Shown here in pieces: positions 48,372 through 60,559 of a stretch of DNA of 64,000 nt. The notes beneath the pieces are model-generated. The model made no database searches. It was not told the DNA's origin and saw only the letters and a list, made by a program, of their open reading frames with translations. The first letter of the stretch is position 1; each line of letters begins with the position of its first letter. A program made the position numbers and the translations under genes. Source of the stretch: Peribolospora baueri (Eukaryota; Basidiomycota; Peribolosporomycetes; Peribolosporales; Peribolosporaceae). The DNA lies in contig JAMDHS010000001.1 in NCBI GenBank assembly GCA_029717555.1, forward strand, positions 620,001 to 684,000, in the 5' to 3' direction.

Positions 48372-48846
48372 AGATGACGACGAAGGAGGCCTCAGGCATG
48401 CGCGTTCGCTATTGCGCTTCTATTTGGACGAGCCAAGCTACGACCAAGCCAGCTTGGAGGGCACGGAGGAGGAGGAGGAGGACGACGACGACGACGGTGC
48501 GTGGCGGAACCGAAGCGAGCCAGAACAGTTCGTCTTGCGCCTCGCCCCTCCTTCTTCTCCTTCAACCGCCGCTCTCGCCGTCGCCGCCGCCGATCCTCTC
48601 GTCGACCCGAACGGCGAGACGGTCACCGTCGTCTCCCCCGTACGGTGGCGGTGGGTGTGCGAGCCGCTGACGAGGAGGGAGGGGTCCGGGTACCCGGTGT
48701 TGCCGTCTTCCCCGGCCGCCGCTTCCGGTGTCCAAGCTGGTGGTGGGACGGTGGTCGGAGCGAACGGTGGAGGTGGGGAAGGGGGTGGTAATGGCGGAGA
48801 GAAAGGGCGTGCACCAAAGAGGATGATGGGCAATGTAGGACGCTGA
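47438..48846 (+). CDS. Hypothetical protein, possible C-CAP/cofactor-C-like beta-helix
   Basis: Two exons, 47438-47693 and 47879-48846 (phase-1 junction; donor GTGAGC, acceptor GACAG), encode 407 residues. No family is recognised with certainty. The stretch VSKLTIYRSHDLHVHL, STLELFDSSRLMLVID and PLRDVTIRFARPEVVGALVF has the short alternating strands seen in C-CAP/TBCC folds, so a cofactor-C- or CAP-C-like role is a weak inference. The C-terminal third is low complexity, with an Asp/Glu run (about 48335-48385), a second acidic run near 48470-48495 and a Gly-rich end. The ATG is the first in frame; upstream exons cannot be excluded. Confidence 0.5.
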
Positions 48847-49241
48847 GTCGCCACTTGGCTGCCCCCCCCCCCATTCTTTGCGACGTGAACCCGGCAGCAG
48901 GGCCCGCTGGCTGACGCTCTGAGACTCAGCTACTTGGACTTCTTCCTTTCCATCGATTCTAGAGGTATATACGAAAGGGCCTCGCGAGACAACCCTTTGC
49001 CAGAACGCACAGCGAGTTTTTTTTTCTTCTTCTCCTTTTATCGGTCAGTGGTATAGAAAAGTAATGGGGGTTCCGAGAGCACGGAAGAAGGGATGTAAAA
49101 AATGCCGAGGGGGGGTCCAAGCGCTCGAGCTGGCGCTTTGGCCGCATTCGAGCAGGGAAAGAAAACGTCAAAGGGGACGGAACGGAGCAGAACGGTGTCG
49201 AAAGTCGTACGAAAAGGGCAGGAGCTGATCGGGGGAAGACT
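48847..49241. other. Convergent intergenic region
   Basis: 395 bp between the stops of the C-CAP-like gene and the ACT-family permease; C-, G- and T-homopolymer runs only. Confidence 0.55.
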
Positions 49242-51694
49242 TCAATGAGCCTCACTCTTACTCTTTCCCTCGACCTTCTCCGTCGCCGCCGCCACCGAAG
49301 TGCGGCTGACGACGGGCGCGACGCCGTCGGCGAGGCGATCCGCCACGCCCAGCCGCTTGATCGTGTCCTCGTCAATGTTGCTTCGCGGACCAGTGTACCA
49401 CCGATGGGCGAAGAAGAAGTACCAGAGTCCGGTGATGATGAGCACGCCTCCCGTGATGACGATGGCACTGGTGAACGAAGCGAAGCAGTATTGTCAGCGA
49501 CGATTTGAAAAAGGGTCGTGCGGAAAACTGAAAGGAAGACGCGCAATGCAGCAGACTCACTAGTTCATGTTGCTCTTGTCGACCGGGAGAGTGGTGGGCA
49601 GGATGAGAATGATGCATTCAAAGGCAGTCCACAGCGCGGCGGTGATGTTGACGAACCGAGACAGCTTCCCGCGTCCAAGAGTGAACGGACCGGGCTCGAA
49701 CTGAACGTCCGGGTGGTCTTGCCAGATCTCTGCGACACGGGGAGCGGCGAAGAGAAATCTTCGATGAGTTCTCCACTCGAGCAGGCTCACAGTATGGAGC
49801 AAGAGCACTCACGACGGCATACGATGGGAATGAGGTAGCTGCTGTCCATGCCGACGGCGGCGAGAGCACTACAAGCACGAACACAAGCACGCACAACCCA
49901 ACTCCGATCAGCGTTTTTTCCCTCTCTTATTGAAAAACGTCGGATGAGCGACTCACAAGATAGCTTCCACGGCGATGTAGGACGCAAAGTCAAGGCAACC
50001 CATGGCGATGCAGCCGAGGACGACGAGCCAGACGGCGTTGACGGGCGTCTGGGTGAACCGGTTCATCTTTGCGAAGAAGCCGCGGTCGGGCATTCCGCCG
50101 TCACGAGAGAAGGCATAGAAGGAACGCGCGTTGGCTTGGAGGGCGGTGGTGACGACGCTAGGGGAGGGGAAGGCGGAGAAGGCGCAAGAGAGTCTCATCA
50201 GGGTCGGCAGCTCGATACGGAAGGACGGCGCACGGGGACACAACGACCCACAAGAAAGCGACGGCGCAGATGAAAGGCCAGATGACGAGGAAGCCGACTT
50301 GGCCAGTGCGTTCGTACAGGATCTCGGCGAACGCGAGTCCGCCCTGCCAGGTGTCAATGCTGCCGTTCTGAGCATCATCGAATGAGAGAACAGAGGCGAA
50401 GAGAGGGCGACGTCAGCACGGGGAAAACGGGAATGGATGCTGGTCGGCTTTGAAGACTCACAATGACGTCGCCGGAGCAAATAATGACGACGATGTTAAG
50501 GATAAAACCGGCCAAACCGGTGCCGGCGACGGCCACGAAAATGGCCACGGGGGCAGCGACAGCGGCGCGCTTGACCTCCTCGGAGATGTGAGCGGTAGCG
50601 TCGTAATCAGTCATGACGAACTGGACGCAGTAGAGTCCGAACAGGAAGGCCAGGCCATTGCTCGACCAGCCGCTGCCGTTCTGGATGTTTCCGAAGGTGT
50701 ATGCGGCGCTGTGCATCTCGTTACGTGGGGTCATGGCGAGGAGGGTAATGATCGTCACGAGGGTGATGCCAAGGTTGACGAACACCTGCAGGAAGGGCGG
50801 GAAAGAGCATGACGTCGGCGGTAAGCGAAGGAAGGACGTCAAGGTGGGGGATCAAGATGAAAATCTCGATCACAAACAGGCCTTCGTCGTCCGACGTCGA
50901 CACACTCATCCATCGTTCGGTCACTCACATATCCGCTGGTCATGCGCGCAAGGAACTTGGTGCCGAAGCAGTTGAGCAAGCCGTGGATGACGAGCAGACC
51001 GATGTACACGCCAACCAACTCGCCCGAAGAGACGTTGTAGCCGCCCTTGGCCACAGAGACGTAGGCCCAGATCATTTGACTTGTTTAGATGGGAAGGAGG
51101 CGGAGGGAAGAGGGGGAGGACAGCCGGAATGGCTCGTCAACGTGCTTGGCCGATATATGCGCAAGCTCGCGCGCCAACTCACCTGAGACCGAACTCTGTG
51201 CCGGCGATGCCGGCGATCTGACCCGTGAGGTTGAGCCATCCGGTGACCCATGCGACGCGAGCCCTGTACTTGCGAGGTACGACGCGGGCGCTGGCGGTGT
51301 AGAGACCGCCGTTGGAAGGATAGGCGGAGACGAGCTCGGCGATGGCGGTACCGAGGCAGAGGTTCATGATGCTGCCGATGAGCCACGTCCACACGACGGA
51401 GGCGGGACCGCCGAGGCTGAAGGGCGAGTTGAAAGTGGTAGCGACGGAGGAGATGAGGCCCATGATAGAGAAGGCGAAGGAGATGGTGGAAAGGCTCTTG
51501 AACTCGCGCTTGAAGTCGGACTTGTAGCCCAGGGCGGCCAGGCGGGCCTCATCGTCATCGAAAGAGTCACCGCGGCGGGAGCCGGTCTCGAGGTGCGAGT
51601 CGCCGAGGCGGAGGGAGCGCACGGAGCCTTCGTGCGAGGGTCGCACGGCGGCGCTGGAACCGTCGTCCTTCTTGGGAGAGGTGGTGGAAGACAT
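49242..51694 (-). CDS. ACT-family (GABA/choline/polyamine-type) amino-acid permease
   Basis: Eight exons: 51694-51183, 51079-50929, 50785-50462, 50367-50252, 50157-49957, 49868-49813, 49729-49561, 49467-49242; 584 residues, typical for Uga4/Hnm1-like permeases of the APC superfamily. Hallmarks: DEARLAALGYKSDFKREF before TM1, STISFAFSIMGLISSVATTF, GGPASVVWTWLIGSIMNLCL, AELVSAYPSNGGLYTASARV, NGLAFLFGLYCVQFVMTDYD with DATAHISEEVKRAA, FYAFSRDGGMPDRGFFAKMN, and VVSRT near the end. It probably carries GABA, choline, polyamine or another nitrogenous substrate across the plasma or vacuolar membrane; which one cannot be decided. It differs in family from the YAT permease at 24102-27450. A TA tract lies about 290 bp upstream of its ATG. 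Confidence 0.92.
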
Positions 51695-53656
51695 GGCGGA
51701 GGAAGGATAAAGGACTGGAGACAGGGGCAGAAGAGAGGGGGGGAGGTGGTTCGGCCGAGGGATTGAAGGAGGGGGAAGGGAGATGGAAAGGACAGAAATG
51801 AAGAAAGCGGAGCCGATGGTGAAGACGGTGAGGAGGCGTCGACCTAGCGAGCGAGGCGGACGGCGGAGGATAGATAAGCCACGAGACACGGTGCGCGGTC
51901 GAGGGTAAGAGAGAAAGGAGACTCTAGGCGTCCCGTGCGGAGGCAGGGACCAGGATGAGCAAGCGATCAAGGAACCAGGCTGTATATATATATATATATA
52001 TATGGGGCTGGCTTGGGGGGGTCGAGTGAAGAGAAGGAAGTGGACAGCTGGGGTCAGCGGCGGGCAGAAGAAAAGAGAGCGCGACACGATACGGCGACCG
52101 ACCGACCTCGGAGCATGCCGTCGGCCGGCGGGCGATAGACGAGCGCGACGTCGAGCATCGAGCTTCACAACCTTCCATTCCAGTCCAGCGCCGTCCATTC
52201 CAGTCCACTCCGTCCAGGCCGTCAACGCAAAGGTAGAGGACGGCAGGTTGGCAGGACGCAGCTCATGACGGGCGAGAGGGGTGGACGGACGGGACGGGAG
52301 GAGCGGTGGCGACGCGACACGGACGGCAACGGTTCATGCTGGATGCGACATTGTACTCACCTCGAGGGCAATCGACGGGGTCAGACGTGCGTGACGCCGG
52401 CGTATCGTATAGGACAGCGGCGGTGGCGGTGGAAGGTGGTGGTGGCGGGGTCGTCGTTAGGCGAGGTGGTGTTGGATGAAGTCAGCCTGGTTAAGTATGG
52501 GGAAGGCACAGGCGGAGGAAAGGAAAAGGCGGTGGACCATCATCTGTTGCGTGCAAGTGACATGCGGCTCTATTTTTTCCTCTCCTCTCCTCTCACCGTG
52601 CGTTCGTTGCTCCTCTGCGCTCGCCGCCTGCCTCTCTGCCCTCTCTCTTCGGCGCTCGCTGCTCGTTGCTAGTTGCTCTCTTCTTTTTTTTCCTACCCAC
52701 CTGCACCCGCCTGTCCTGCGTCCGAGGGCGGATGGGGGAAGCGAGAGCGAGCCGGGGCGGCGGGCGGGAAAAAGAATCCGGCGGTCTGCGACTTGGCCGT
52801 CGCAAGTTATTGCGCGCGCGGTCGTGGTGGTCTCAAGCGGAATGAGATATCCTTCCGGTTTGGGTCAAGGCTCGCACGGCAATGTGACGTTATAGTGCTT
52901 CTCACAAAGTTCCATAGTCAACTCACTCAAAGCACTCGGGAAATGGGCTTTTCTACGCAGGGAGCAGGAACGAGCCGACGAGTTCTTTGCAGATATTGAT
53001 TGATGCCGCGATGTCATCGGGTACAGTTGAAACGCCATCCGCCGTCCCCACCGTACACACTCGCCCTTTCTATCACGTACCTCCGCCTCTGCCCTTAGCC
53101 CCCCCGCCTTCCGTCGCTTAGCTGTTAGGAACCGACGCGTGCTTTCATCATCGAAGGCGAGAGGGGAAGTAGAAAACAGCCAGGATTCGTTCGAAAGCGG
53201 GGAGAGAGCCAAAACGAGGGAGGGATACAGTGGTCGGCGGGGTTACAAGCTCGGGTCGTCGCGAGGGAACACGCAAGGGCGAAAAAAAAGACAGTCGGCA
53301 ATGATGGACGGAATCGAGGGCATACAAATGGGAGGAACGACGGATTTGAGCACAGACAAAGGAGAGCGCTCGGTGAGGCCCACTGTCGGCGGGCACGAGC
53401 GCCCGCCAGCTCGGCGCCCTTGCAGAGCACCATCGGAAAACGAAAACGGGACGAGGGATGATGCGGACCGAGAAGGAAAAGATAGACAACACAACCACAA
53501 ACAAGTACAGAACATGACCGACCGATGACAGACCGCCGGTACCCACCCAGCGGATCGAAGGCGAATGCAATCGCCTCCCACGCCACGCCGAGTCTACCCA
53601 GGCGGCCTGGCCATCTCATGACACACAAACGAACCGTCAAAACTTGAACATGGCGA
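51695..53656. other. 2-kb intergenic region upstream of the ACT permease
   Basis: Between the permease ATG and the F-box/LRR stop (both minus strand). It holds the TA tract at 51983-52003 and a near-duplicate TCCATTCCAGTCCA pair at about 52175-52210. No supported gene. Confidence 0.6.
51983..52003. repeat. (TA)n tract in permease upstream region
   Basis: 21-bp TA run about 290 bp upstream of the ACT-permease ATG; it could act as a TATA-like or nucleosome-excluding element (inference). Confidence 0.85.
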
Positions 53657-56600
53657 TCAAGCGATGAGGCAACTCCTACCGTCGTACTCGTCCAAATCAG
53701 GCGGGCTCTCACTCCCTCTTGGCGTCGAAGCGCCCTCGCCCGCATCGCCGCCCGCATCGCCGCCCGCCTCGCGCCCCGCGCGGCTGGGATTACCACCGCC
53801 CGACCCGCCCGCCCTGGAGCCAGAACCCGAGGCCGAGTCCGAGCCAGAGGCAGAGGCAGAGCCCAAGCCAGAGCCCAAGCCAGAGCCCAAGCCAGAACCA
53901 GAGCCGGATGTTGCACTGACTCCACCGCTGGGCGAGGAACTGGGCGACAAAGGCATGCCGAGCGAGGCAAGCGTGCGCACCCAACTCCTTCTCGCTGCCG
54001 CCCCTCCTCCACTGGGATCAGAAGATGCATTGGGGGAAGAAGAAGAGGGGGGGGACGTGTTCCCACTTCGCCTGGCTCGGCCCAGCATCCAGCCTCCACT
54101 CGCGCGGTGGGAGGTGGAATTGCCGGCGGGAGTGGTGCGCAGGGCGCGTGCTCGGAGGCGGGCGAGAGCGTGGTTGCGGGAGTCGACGGACTGCCAGGAC
54201 CAGAAGGAATGGAGTACCACCTGCATTTGGTGTGCGGATCAAAACGCGTCGCGAAGAGGAGCCTGTCAGCGAACCTGATACGATGGCGATCGTCAACGAA
54301 ATACGATCGTTGCGTGCAATCCCACCTTATCCTCGTCGCATTCCCCCAGCTCCTTCCCAGCTTGCCCCTCCTCCTCTTCCATGTACCCCGCCCAAGCCCA
54401 TTCCCATCCCCTCCTCCCCGCTCGCGGTCTCGTCTGCCCTCCTCCGCTGCTGCCGCCGGCCAGTTCGTTCACGACCCCTCGGCCGATGGAGCGGCAGTCG
54501 ACGACGGAGAGGAGCATCGTATCTAGTTCTCTCTTCTGCGCCCGCAACGTCGCCAACGCCGACGAGGGTGATGAAGGCGGCGAAGGGGAAGCCGGCCGGT
54601 TGTTGCCGCCTGAGAACGACTGTCCAGCTGCGGAAGCGGCAGCAGCGGCGGTCAGGGCATCGAACCGCCTGCGCCGACTAAGCTTGACAAACTCTTGCAC
54701 CACTGCGTCCGTAGCTTTCGTCCCATCGATTTCAAGGTGAACCAGCCTGTGACACGAACGGATGAGGCTCAGCATCGCCGCGGCGCTGGGGCCCGTGCAA
54801 GACGAGATGAGCAGGTGCGTCAGGTATTCGCCCGCGTGCGGCGGTTCCTCCCGCCGCATGCGCACTATCCTGCGGACCGCCGGTGGCCTTGGTGACGCCC
54901 TTCCTGGCGGCCGTGCGAGGTGGGAACGTGCGTTACTGCTGCTGCTGCCGCCGCTATCAGAGGTGCCGCCGCGCGCGGAGAAAGCCGCGGAAGAGGTAGA
55001 GGCTGAAGGCCCCGCGACGGAATGGGCGGCGGCGGCGGCGTGAGCGGCCGCGCTCACAGCTGCTCCTACCGTTCGCCCTATGCCCAGGGTCCTATGACGA
55101 TCCGGATTGACATCATCCGACGTCGAAGGGGGTGTCAACGCGCTGAGCGTGCGATCGCCAATCTCGGCGTCCTCAAGGTCGACCTTGCGAATGTACGGCG
55201 TCGTACCGAACAGCCTGACCAGCCCTGCCTGCTTGACTGCCGCGCCAATGCCCGCCAGCTCAAACGTCTCGAGCTTGGGCACGGCGTGGGCGAGGTAGCT
55301 GGCCGCTTTGTCGGTAAGACGCATGCAGTTCGAGAGGCAGACGTTTCGCAGCTTCGTGACCCGACGCGCGTACTTTGTCGGCGAAGCGGGGTCGAGGCCT
55401 ACCTGCTGAGAAGTCAGAACCACGACGTCCGTCTCGTGCTCAGCGGATGAAGCCGACAACGGCACGTCGACAAAGGCCGCTATCGAATCATCGGTGAGTC
55501 CAAAGGCCGCCGAGAGGTCGAGGCTTATCAACTCTGGGCATCTTTGACCCAGCAGGGACAGGAATGGAATCCACTCTGACTCGTGACTCATCATCAAACG
55601 AGATGCGAGTAGAGACTTGAGGTTAGTGAGCCTTAGCGGCTTCCACCTCCCATCCATCACCGTCTTACCGTCGTCTTCTCTCAAAGCACGCCAAAGCCCA
55701 TCAGCGTCGACGGAGCTATGGGAAACGTCGAGCCTCTCCAAGGCCAGAGCGGTCGCGGCCAAAAGACTTACGGCCTCGTTACCGAAGCACTTGAGTCCCT
55801 TGAAGGACGCGTTGACGAGCTGAGGCGAGCGAGTGATGAGGAATTTCAAAGAGGAGGCGGTGAGAGAGTGCGTGCCTTCGAGGTCGATAGTCCTCAGCGA
55901 GGTGAACGGCTGGCGCAGTGGAGTAGAGACCGGAGGACTCTCGCGGGTAGAGGATTCGGCCTGAGGCTCGTCGGGTTCGGAAACCGTCTCCTGGCCGGCA
56001 CACTCTTGAACCAGCAATTCGAGTTCTTTCCCGGTCAAGTTGCACATCCCTCTCAGATCGAGCGTCCGGATGAACGGTCCGGCATGAGACGCCACGCGGA
56101 GCAACAACGACTTTGGTATCGATGCGTGGTCCTCGCTGGGGAAGGCGAAGGGCGAGGCATCGAGCGAAATCCAGAGCTGGCCGTCCAGGCACAGAGACAG
56201 GAAGGAGGTCGAAACCTACAATGAAAGTAAAGAACGACGTGGCAGGACATATCTGTCGAAAGTCAGAAATCGGGGAGAGAATCCTCAACCTTTCAACCGT
56301 TCATGCCTTGCCCAGCGTCGAAATTCAAACTTACCCGGCTTAGCCTTACGAGCTCCTTGACAGCTGCCTCCTTACCACGCCACCTCGCCTTCTTGGTTAT
56401 TGCACCCTTCCACTTCCCGGTGGCGACAGCTTCGTCATGTTCCTCCTCGTGGAGACACACGAGCCATTTCAGGATGTAAAGGCGCACCTCGCGCGGGAGC
56501 ATGTTAGTGAACAGGTCCGGTTTTGTCTCCTCTTCGACCTGAGGAATAGCCTCCAACCCCTCCTTGACCCCGGCTTCGACGGGGCCATAGTTGAGGGGCA

Positions 56601-58710
56601 CGCTAGAGGTCGAGGCAGACGCAGGGTCAGAGGCGCTAGATACCGCCGCCACTGGCGCCGACATGGCGGTGCGCAACAGAGAAGGACGGACGGGGACCGT
56701 GTCGTCGGCAAAGTCGAACGCCCGGCCTTTGCCCTTGCGGTCGATAGAAGCAGGGCTAGGGAAGGCCGGAGGTGGTGTGAACGGCTCTGCCTTTGAGGTG
56801 CCTTGCTTCATCGCTGGCTCCTTCGACCTCTTCTCCTCTGAGGCGCTTGACGAATCCGCCCTGACATCAGCCTGTGCCGGACTACCATCGCCGCCGCTAG
56901 CCTCTTGCATCGGAGCGCCGCTCTTCCTTCGCAACAGCTTGTATGCGATCTTTGAGCTCGCGCTCATGCCCACACCAGCCCCCGAATCAGAGTCGCCGTC
57001 GCCAGCTCCACGGGTTAAGAAGCTGAGAGGACGAGACGCCGATGAGGCTCTGCTGCTGCGCTGTCCCGACGAAGGAAGCGCGCCCGAGCTGCTGGCCATC
57101 GTAGCGCTCGTGCTCGCCGTATAGTCCGAGTCGGATCTTCCCCTACTGTCCGGCGCCGGCGCTTCTCCGCCAGTATTCCGTACACTGCTGTTCGTGCGGG
57201 AACTCGATCTGCTGCCCATGCCGAGCCGACCGCGCAAAGCTCTGGCGAAGCTCCGGCACTCGTCGTCGGCGCTTCGAGCGCTGACAACGCTAGGCGCAGG
57301 GGAGATGGAAAAGTTGAGAGCGGAGCCCGAGTTGGAGGCTCGTACAAAGAGGGGGGAGCGGGATGTGGGCGAGGAAAGCTGTGAGGAAGTGCCAGAGCGA
57401 GGCCGGAAGATAAACGAGCGCGGACGAGAGCTCGAACTATCGGCATCAGAAGACAGACCACCGGGAAAGGCGAAAAGGGTACTGTGCTGCCGCGAGGAAG
57501 AGCCACCTTCTTGGGCAGATAGAGTGTCCTGTCCAGCGTCAGTCACCGTCGTGCTGGGGGTCAATCCGAAAGCGGCCGAGTTCGCTGGAGAGTTCTGGCC
57601 GACCGGAAGCGAAGGCAAGCGGAGAGGGAAAGCGCCCCTCGTTGCTTTAGCGTGCCGACGCTGCTGGTTCGGGGACAAGGGCTCGTCTGCTTCCTGAGGA
57701 GTCCGAGCAGAGGTTTTGGCGGCTCTGCGCAAAGGCTCGAGAGGCTGAACGACTCTGTTCAGCGAGGGGGTAGAAAGGTATCTCGCGCGGTCTCGAGCCG
57801 CGCGAAGGATCCAGCGGTGGCTCCGATGGGGACCTTGTCGGGCAGACGCCCCAGGATCAGGAACGCCTGGGAGCGTCTGGGTCTGTCCGGAGGGCCCTTC
57901 CGACGAGGGAGCGGCTGCCGCGTTGACATGGGCACCTGCACCTCTCTGCATCAAGGGAGCGCCTCTTTCAGCCGCCTCGCAATTCTCCGCAGCGTCGCCC
58001 GAGGAATGGGGTGAAGGGGGTGAAGCGGTTTCGCCTTCTTCGCAGTTCGCTTTCTGCGACGTCGCAGCCGACTCTGACACCTCCTCCTCGGCGCGCCCCG
58101 TTTCGTCGTCGATGCCGGGCGTATTGTCGCCGGCCATGGTGATCATGCCCGCTGCCTCGAAGCTCAAACTGCGCGTGTGCTCCCTGGCCTTTCCCTTCCC
58201 CTTGCCCTTGCCGTTTTCCACCTGTACCGCCTCAGCGCGACTCCTGGACGACTTGAAAGAGGTGGGAGACATGGAGAATTCGTTATCGGCTCCGCCCAAG
58301 ATGCTGGCGCTCGTTCCCGCCGTCTCCGCGCTTCGCGCGCTGCCGATGCTGCCGACGGAAAAGGGAGCGCCGTAGCTCGTTGCTGCAGAGTATCTGCGGC
58401 GGCGAAACGCACCGCGATCCGCTGTGTCATCCTCCTCCTCGTCCGTTGACGACGCCGCTGAGGAGACAGCGCCGAGGCTGCCGAGGCTGGCCCACGTGTT
58501 CTTGCGCGACCTGGGAGCGGCTTTGGCGTCCGCGTGCGCATCGGATCGCGACGAGGAAGGATTGTCTTTCCGAGAGCCGTTCAGCTCGGACGATGGGGAG
58601 GCGAGCGGAGAAACGGGGGACGTAGGGGAAGATGGCGTCGAGGAGAACATAAGGCCCATGTCGAGGGACGTGTCCTCCTGTGCAGACACGGTGGGTTGGC
58701 GGGGAGCCAT
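53657..58710 (-). CDS. F-box/leucine-rich-repeat protein with long disordered N-terminus
   Basis: Three exons: 58710-56335, 56215-54326, 54220-53657; all phase 0; 1609 residues. Residues 1 to about 735 are Ser/Ala-rich with no fold visible. An F-box follows: LPREVRLYILKWL (738-750), a charged insert, then KELVRLSR joined by splicing to VSTSFLSLCLDGQLW. LRRs come next (RTLDLRGMCNLTGKELELL, SLRTIDLEGTHSLTASSLKF, LERLDVSHSSVDADGLW, LISLDLSAAFGLTDDSIAAF, KLRNVCLSNCMRLTDKAASY), with a Ser/Ala insert, then HLEIDGTKATDAVVQEF. The last exon starts VVLHSFWSWQSVDSR and ends in SG/GLGSGLGS repeats. It is probably an SCF ubiquitin-ligase substrate receptor; target unknown. The 56206-bp region intron is short and the F-box itself is interrupted by it. 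Confidence 0.85.
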
Positions 58711-60559
58711 GGCTGTCTACGTAGAGGGAGGGTACAGAAAAGTTCCCAACCGCGACCGGCTGAGAGGATGACAGGTATTGGGGCGGTGGTGGTGGTGCCT
58801 AAGACGGGGTGTGGTGAAAGAGGGTGGCCGCTCGAGGTGTGATCGACGGCCTCACCGGCCGCGGCTCCGAGCGCCCATAGATCGATGGTGGTGTGGCTAC
58901 GGAGGGTGGGTTGAGACTTATTTCAATGATCCGGATCGAGGGGGCGTGGTGGGTGGATGAGTGATGGCGCCCCTGAGCGGTGGCGAGTAGATCAGTCAGT
59001 GAGAGAGGGAGAGCGCGGGGGCGTGATAAATACTCCGTCGCGCGCTTATCGCTGCCCGTCCTCCACACGGATGCAACGGCCAACGGGGGTCGCTGGACCG
59101 CCAAGAGACCGCAAGGGGAGGCGTGATACGGAGAGCACGCGTGACCGTGCTGGGCGGGAGGAGGAGGAGGGGTGGAGAGAGAGAGGCGAGGCGGTGGAGA
59201 GGGAGAGAGAAAATGGCGGGTGGGGGATATGATATGATATGGGACCTCGATCGAGATTGATCGTCATCGTGTGTGAGCTGCGATGGACGCGGATCCGGAC
59301 GAGTCGAGTCGAGCCGAGTCGTCTGCGCGCGCGCACGTCGCTCGTCGCTCGCTCCTTCTCGAAGCTGTGTCGACACGACAGCAATCTCTTGTGCGCTGAC
59401 AGAGACCGAGCTGCTCACGAGAGCCGTACAGACGTAACAACCATTCAAGCAGGTCCACTTCAGATGTACAAGGGCCAACGGCGTGGATGGAAACCGGTCC
59501 CCCCTTCCTTCGTTCTTTCGCCCGCTGCTTCTTGGGGCCGCACGAGGACGGGAACAAGGACAGCACCGCGACTCTATGAGTCTCCCAATCACGAATGGGG
59601 CACCACGGAGCGGCACGGGAGGCGGGGAGGTCACCGACGAGCGCAACAGCGAACAATCATATAAGCAACTCCTTTCCCGCTCCGGCTCGCTCTGCAGTGT
59701 GCCGCAGCGTCTCATCGTGCCTCCTTTCAGACTCCCAGCGCGGTCCCGACTGTAACTGCTTGACACCGCCCGCAGTTCGTTCAAAAGCTTGTGACCATAG
59801 GAACCCACCGCCGGACGAAAGCGAAACCATACCGCAGTGGCAAGGAGCCGGGTGAGGTCGGTGTACGGGTCAATGTCTTGTCGTCGTAGCGGGGCCGAGT
59901 CGCGAGTATGGCACCGCCGTCGGGTCGGCTGGGTAGACTATTGGCTCGTCGCAGACAGACAAAAAGGAGGAAATAGAAGTAGACTGCGAGAGCCTGCGTT
60001 AGGGAGATCGAGAGAGCGCAGGGTAGGCGACAAACAATAAGCAGAGCACAGGTCGTCACTAGTCCATCGCTTTCGTCCATCCACCGAACTCTTTTGAGGC
60101 GCCCTCCTCTGTCAACGAGATCGAGGGCGACCTTACAATATTGTCGGGCTCATTGCCTCAGCCATGGACACGTTTGTGAAAAAGGCAGCCAGATGCTGGT
60201 AAAGAGGACCGGAGAGGGGTTAAGTTCCATCCGTTCGGCGCGTTCGAGAAGACGTTTCGAACGTTTTCCAACGTTGGGGTGCAGCATCCTTTGAAAGCGT
60301 CTTGTACCTGCGGACGCTGAACACTCCAAGACGGAAGCTCGCCGTATTCCCTGGAGCGTACAAGTGCGAGACATAGAATCGGTCCAATACGGCACCGCTG
60401 CCCCTTTCAAAACGTCGAGGGAGTCGTCGGTGGAGCGAAAGAAAGCGACGCGCGCGGATCGGATGGGATGGGCTCTTTGACGCGTGTTGCCGCAATCATC
60501 GCGTGGTCTTCGAGCTTGCTCAATCGTCGAGCACCTCTTTCTTACTCCCGGACGACGAG
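58711..60559. other. Gene-poor region, F-box gene promoter side
   Basis: 1.85 kb upstream of the F-box/LRR gene. No frame shows family motifs, codon bias or splice-supported continuity. Confidence 0.55.
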
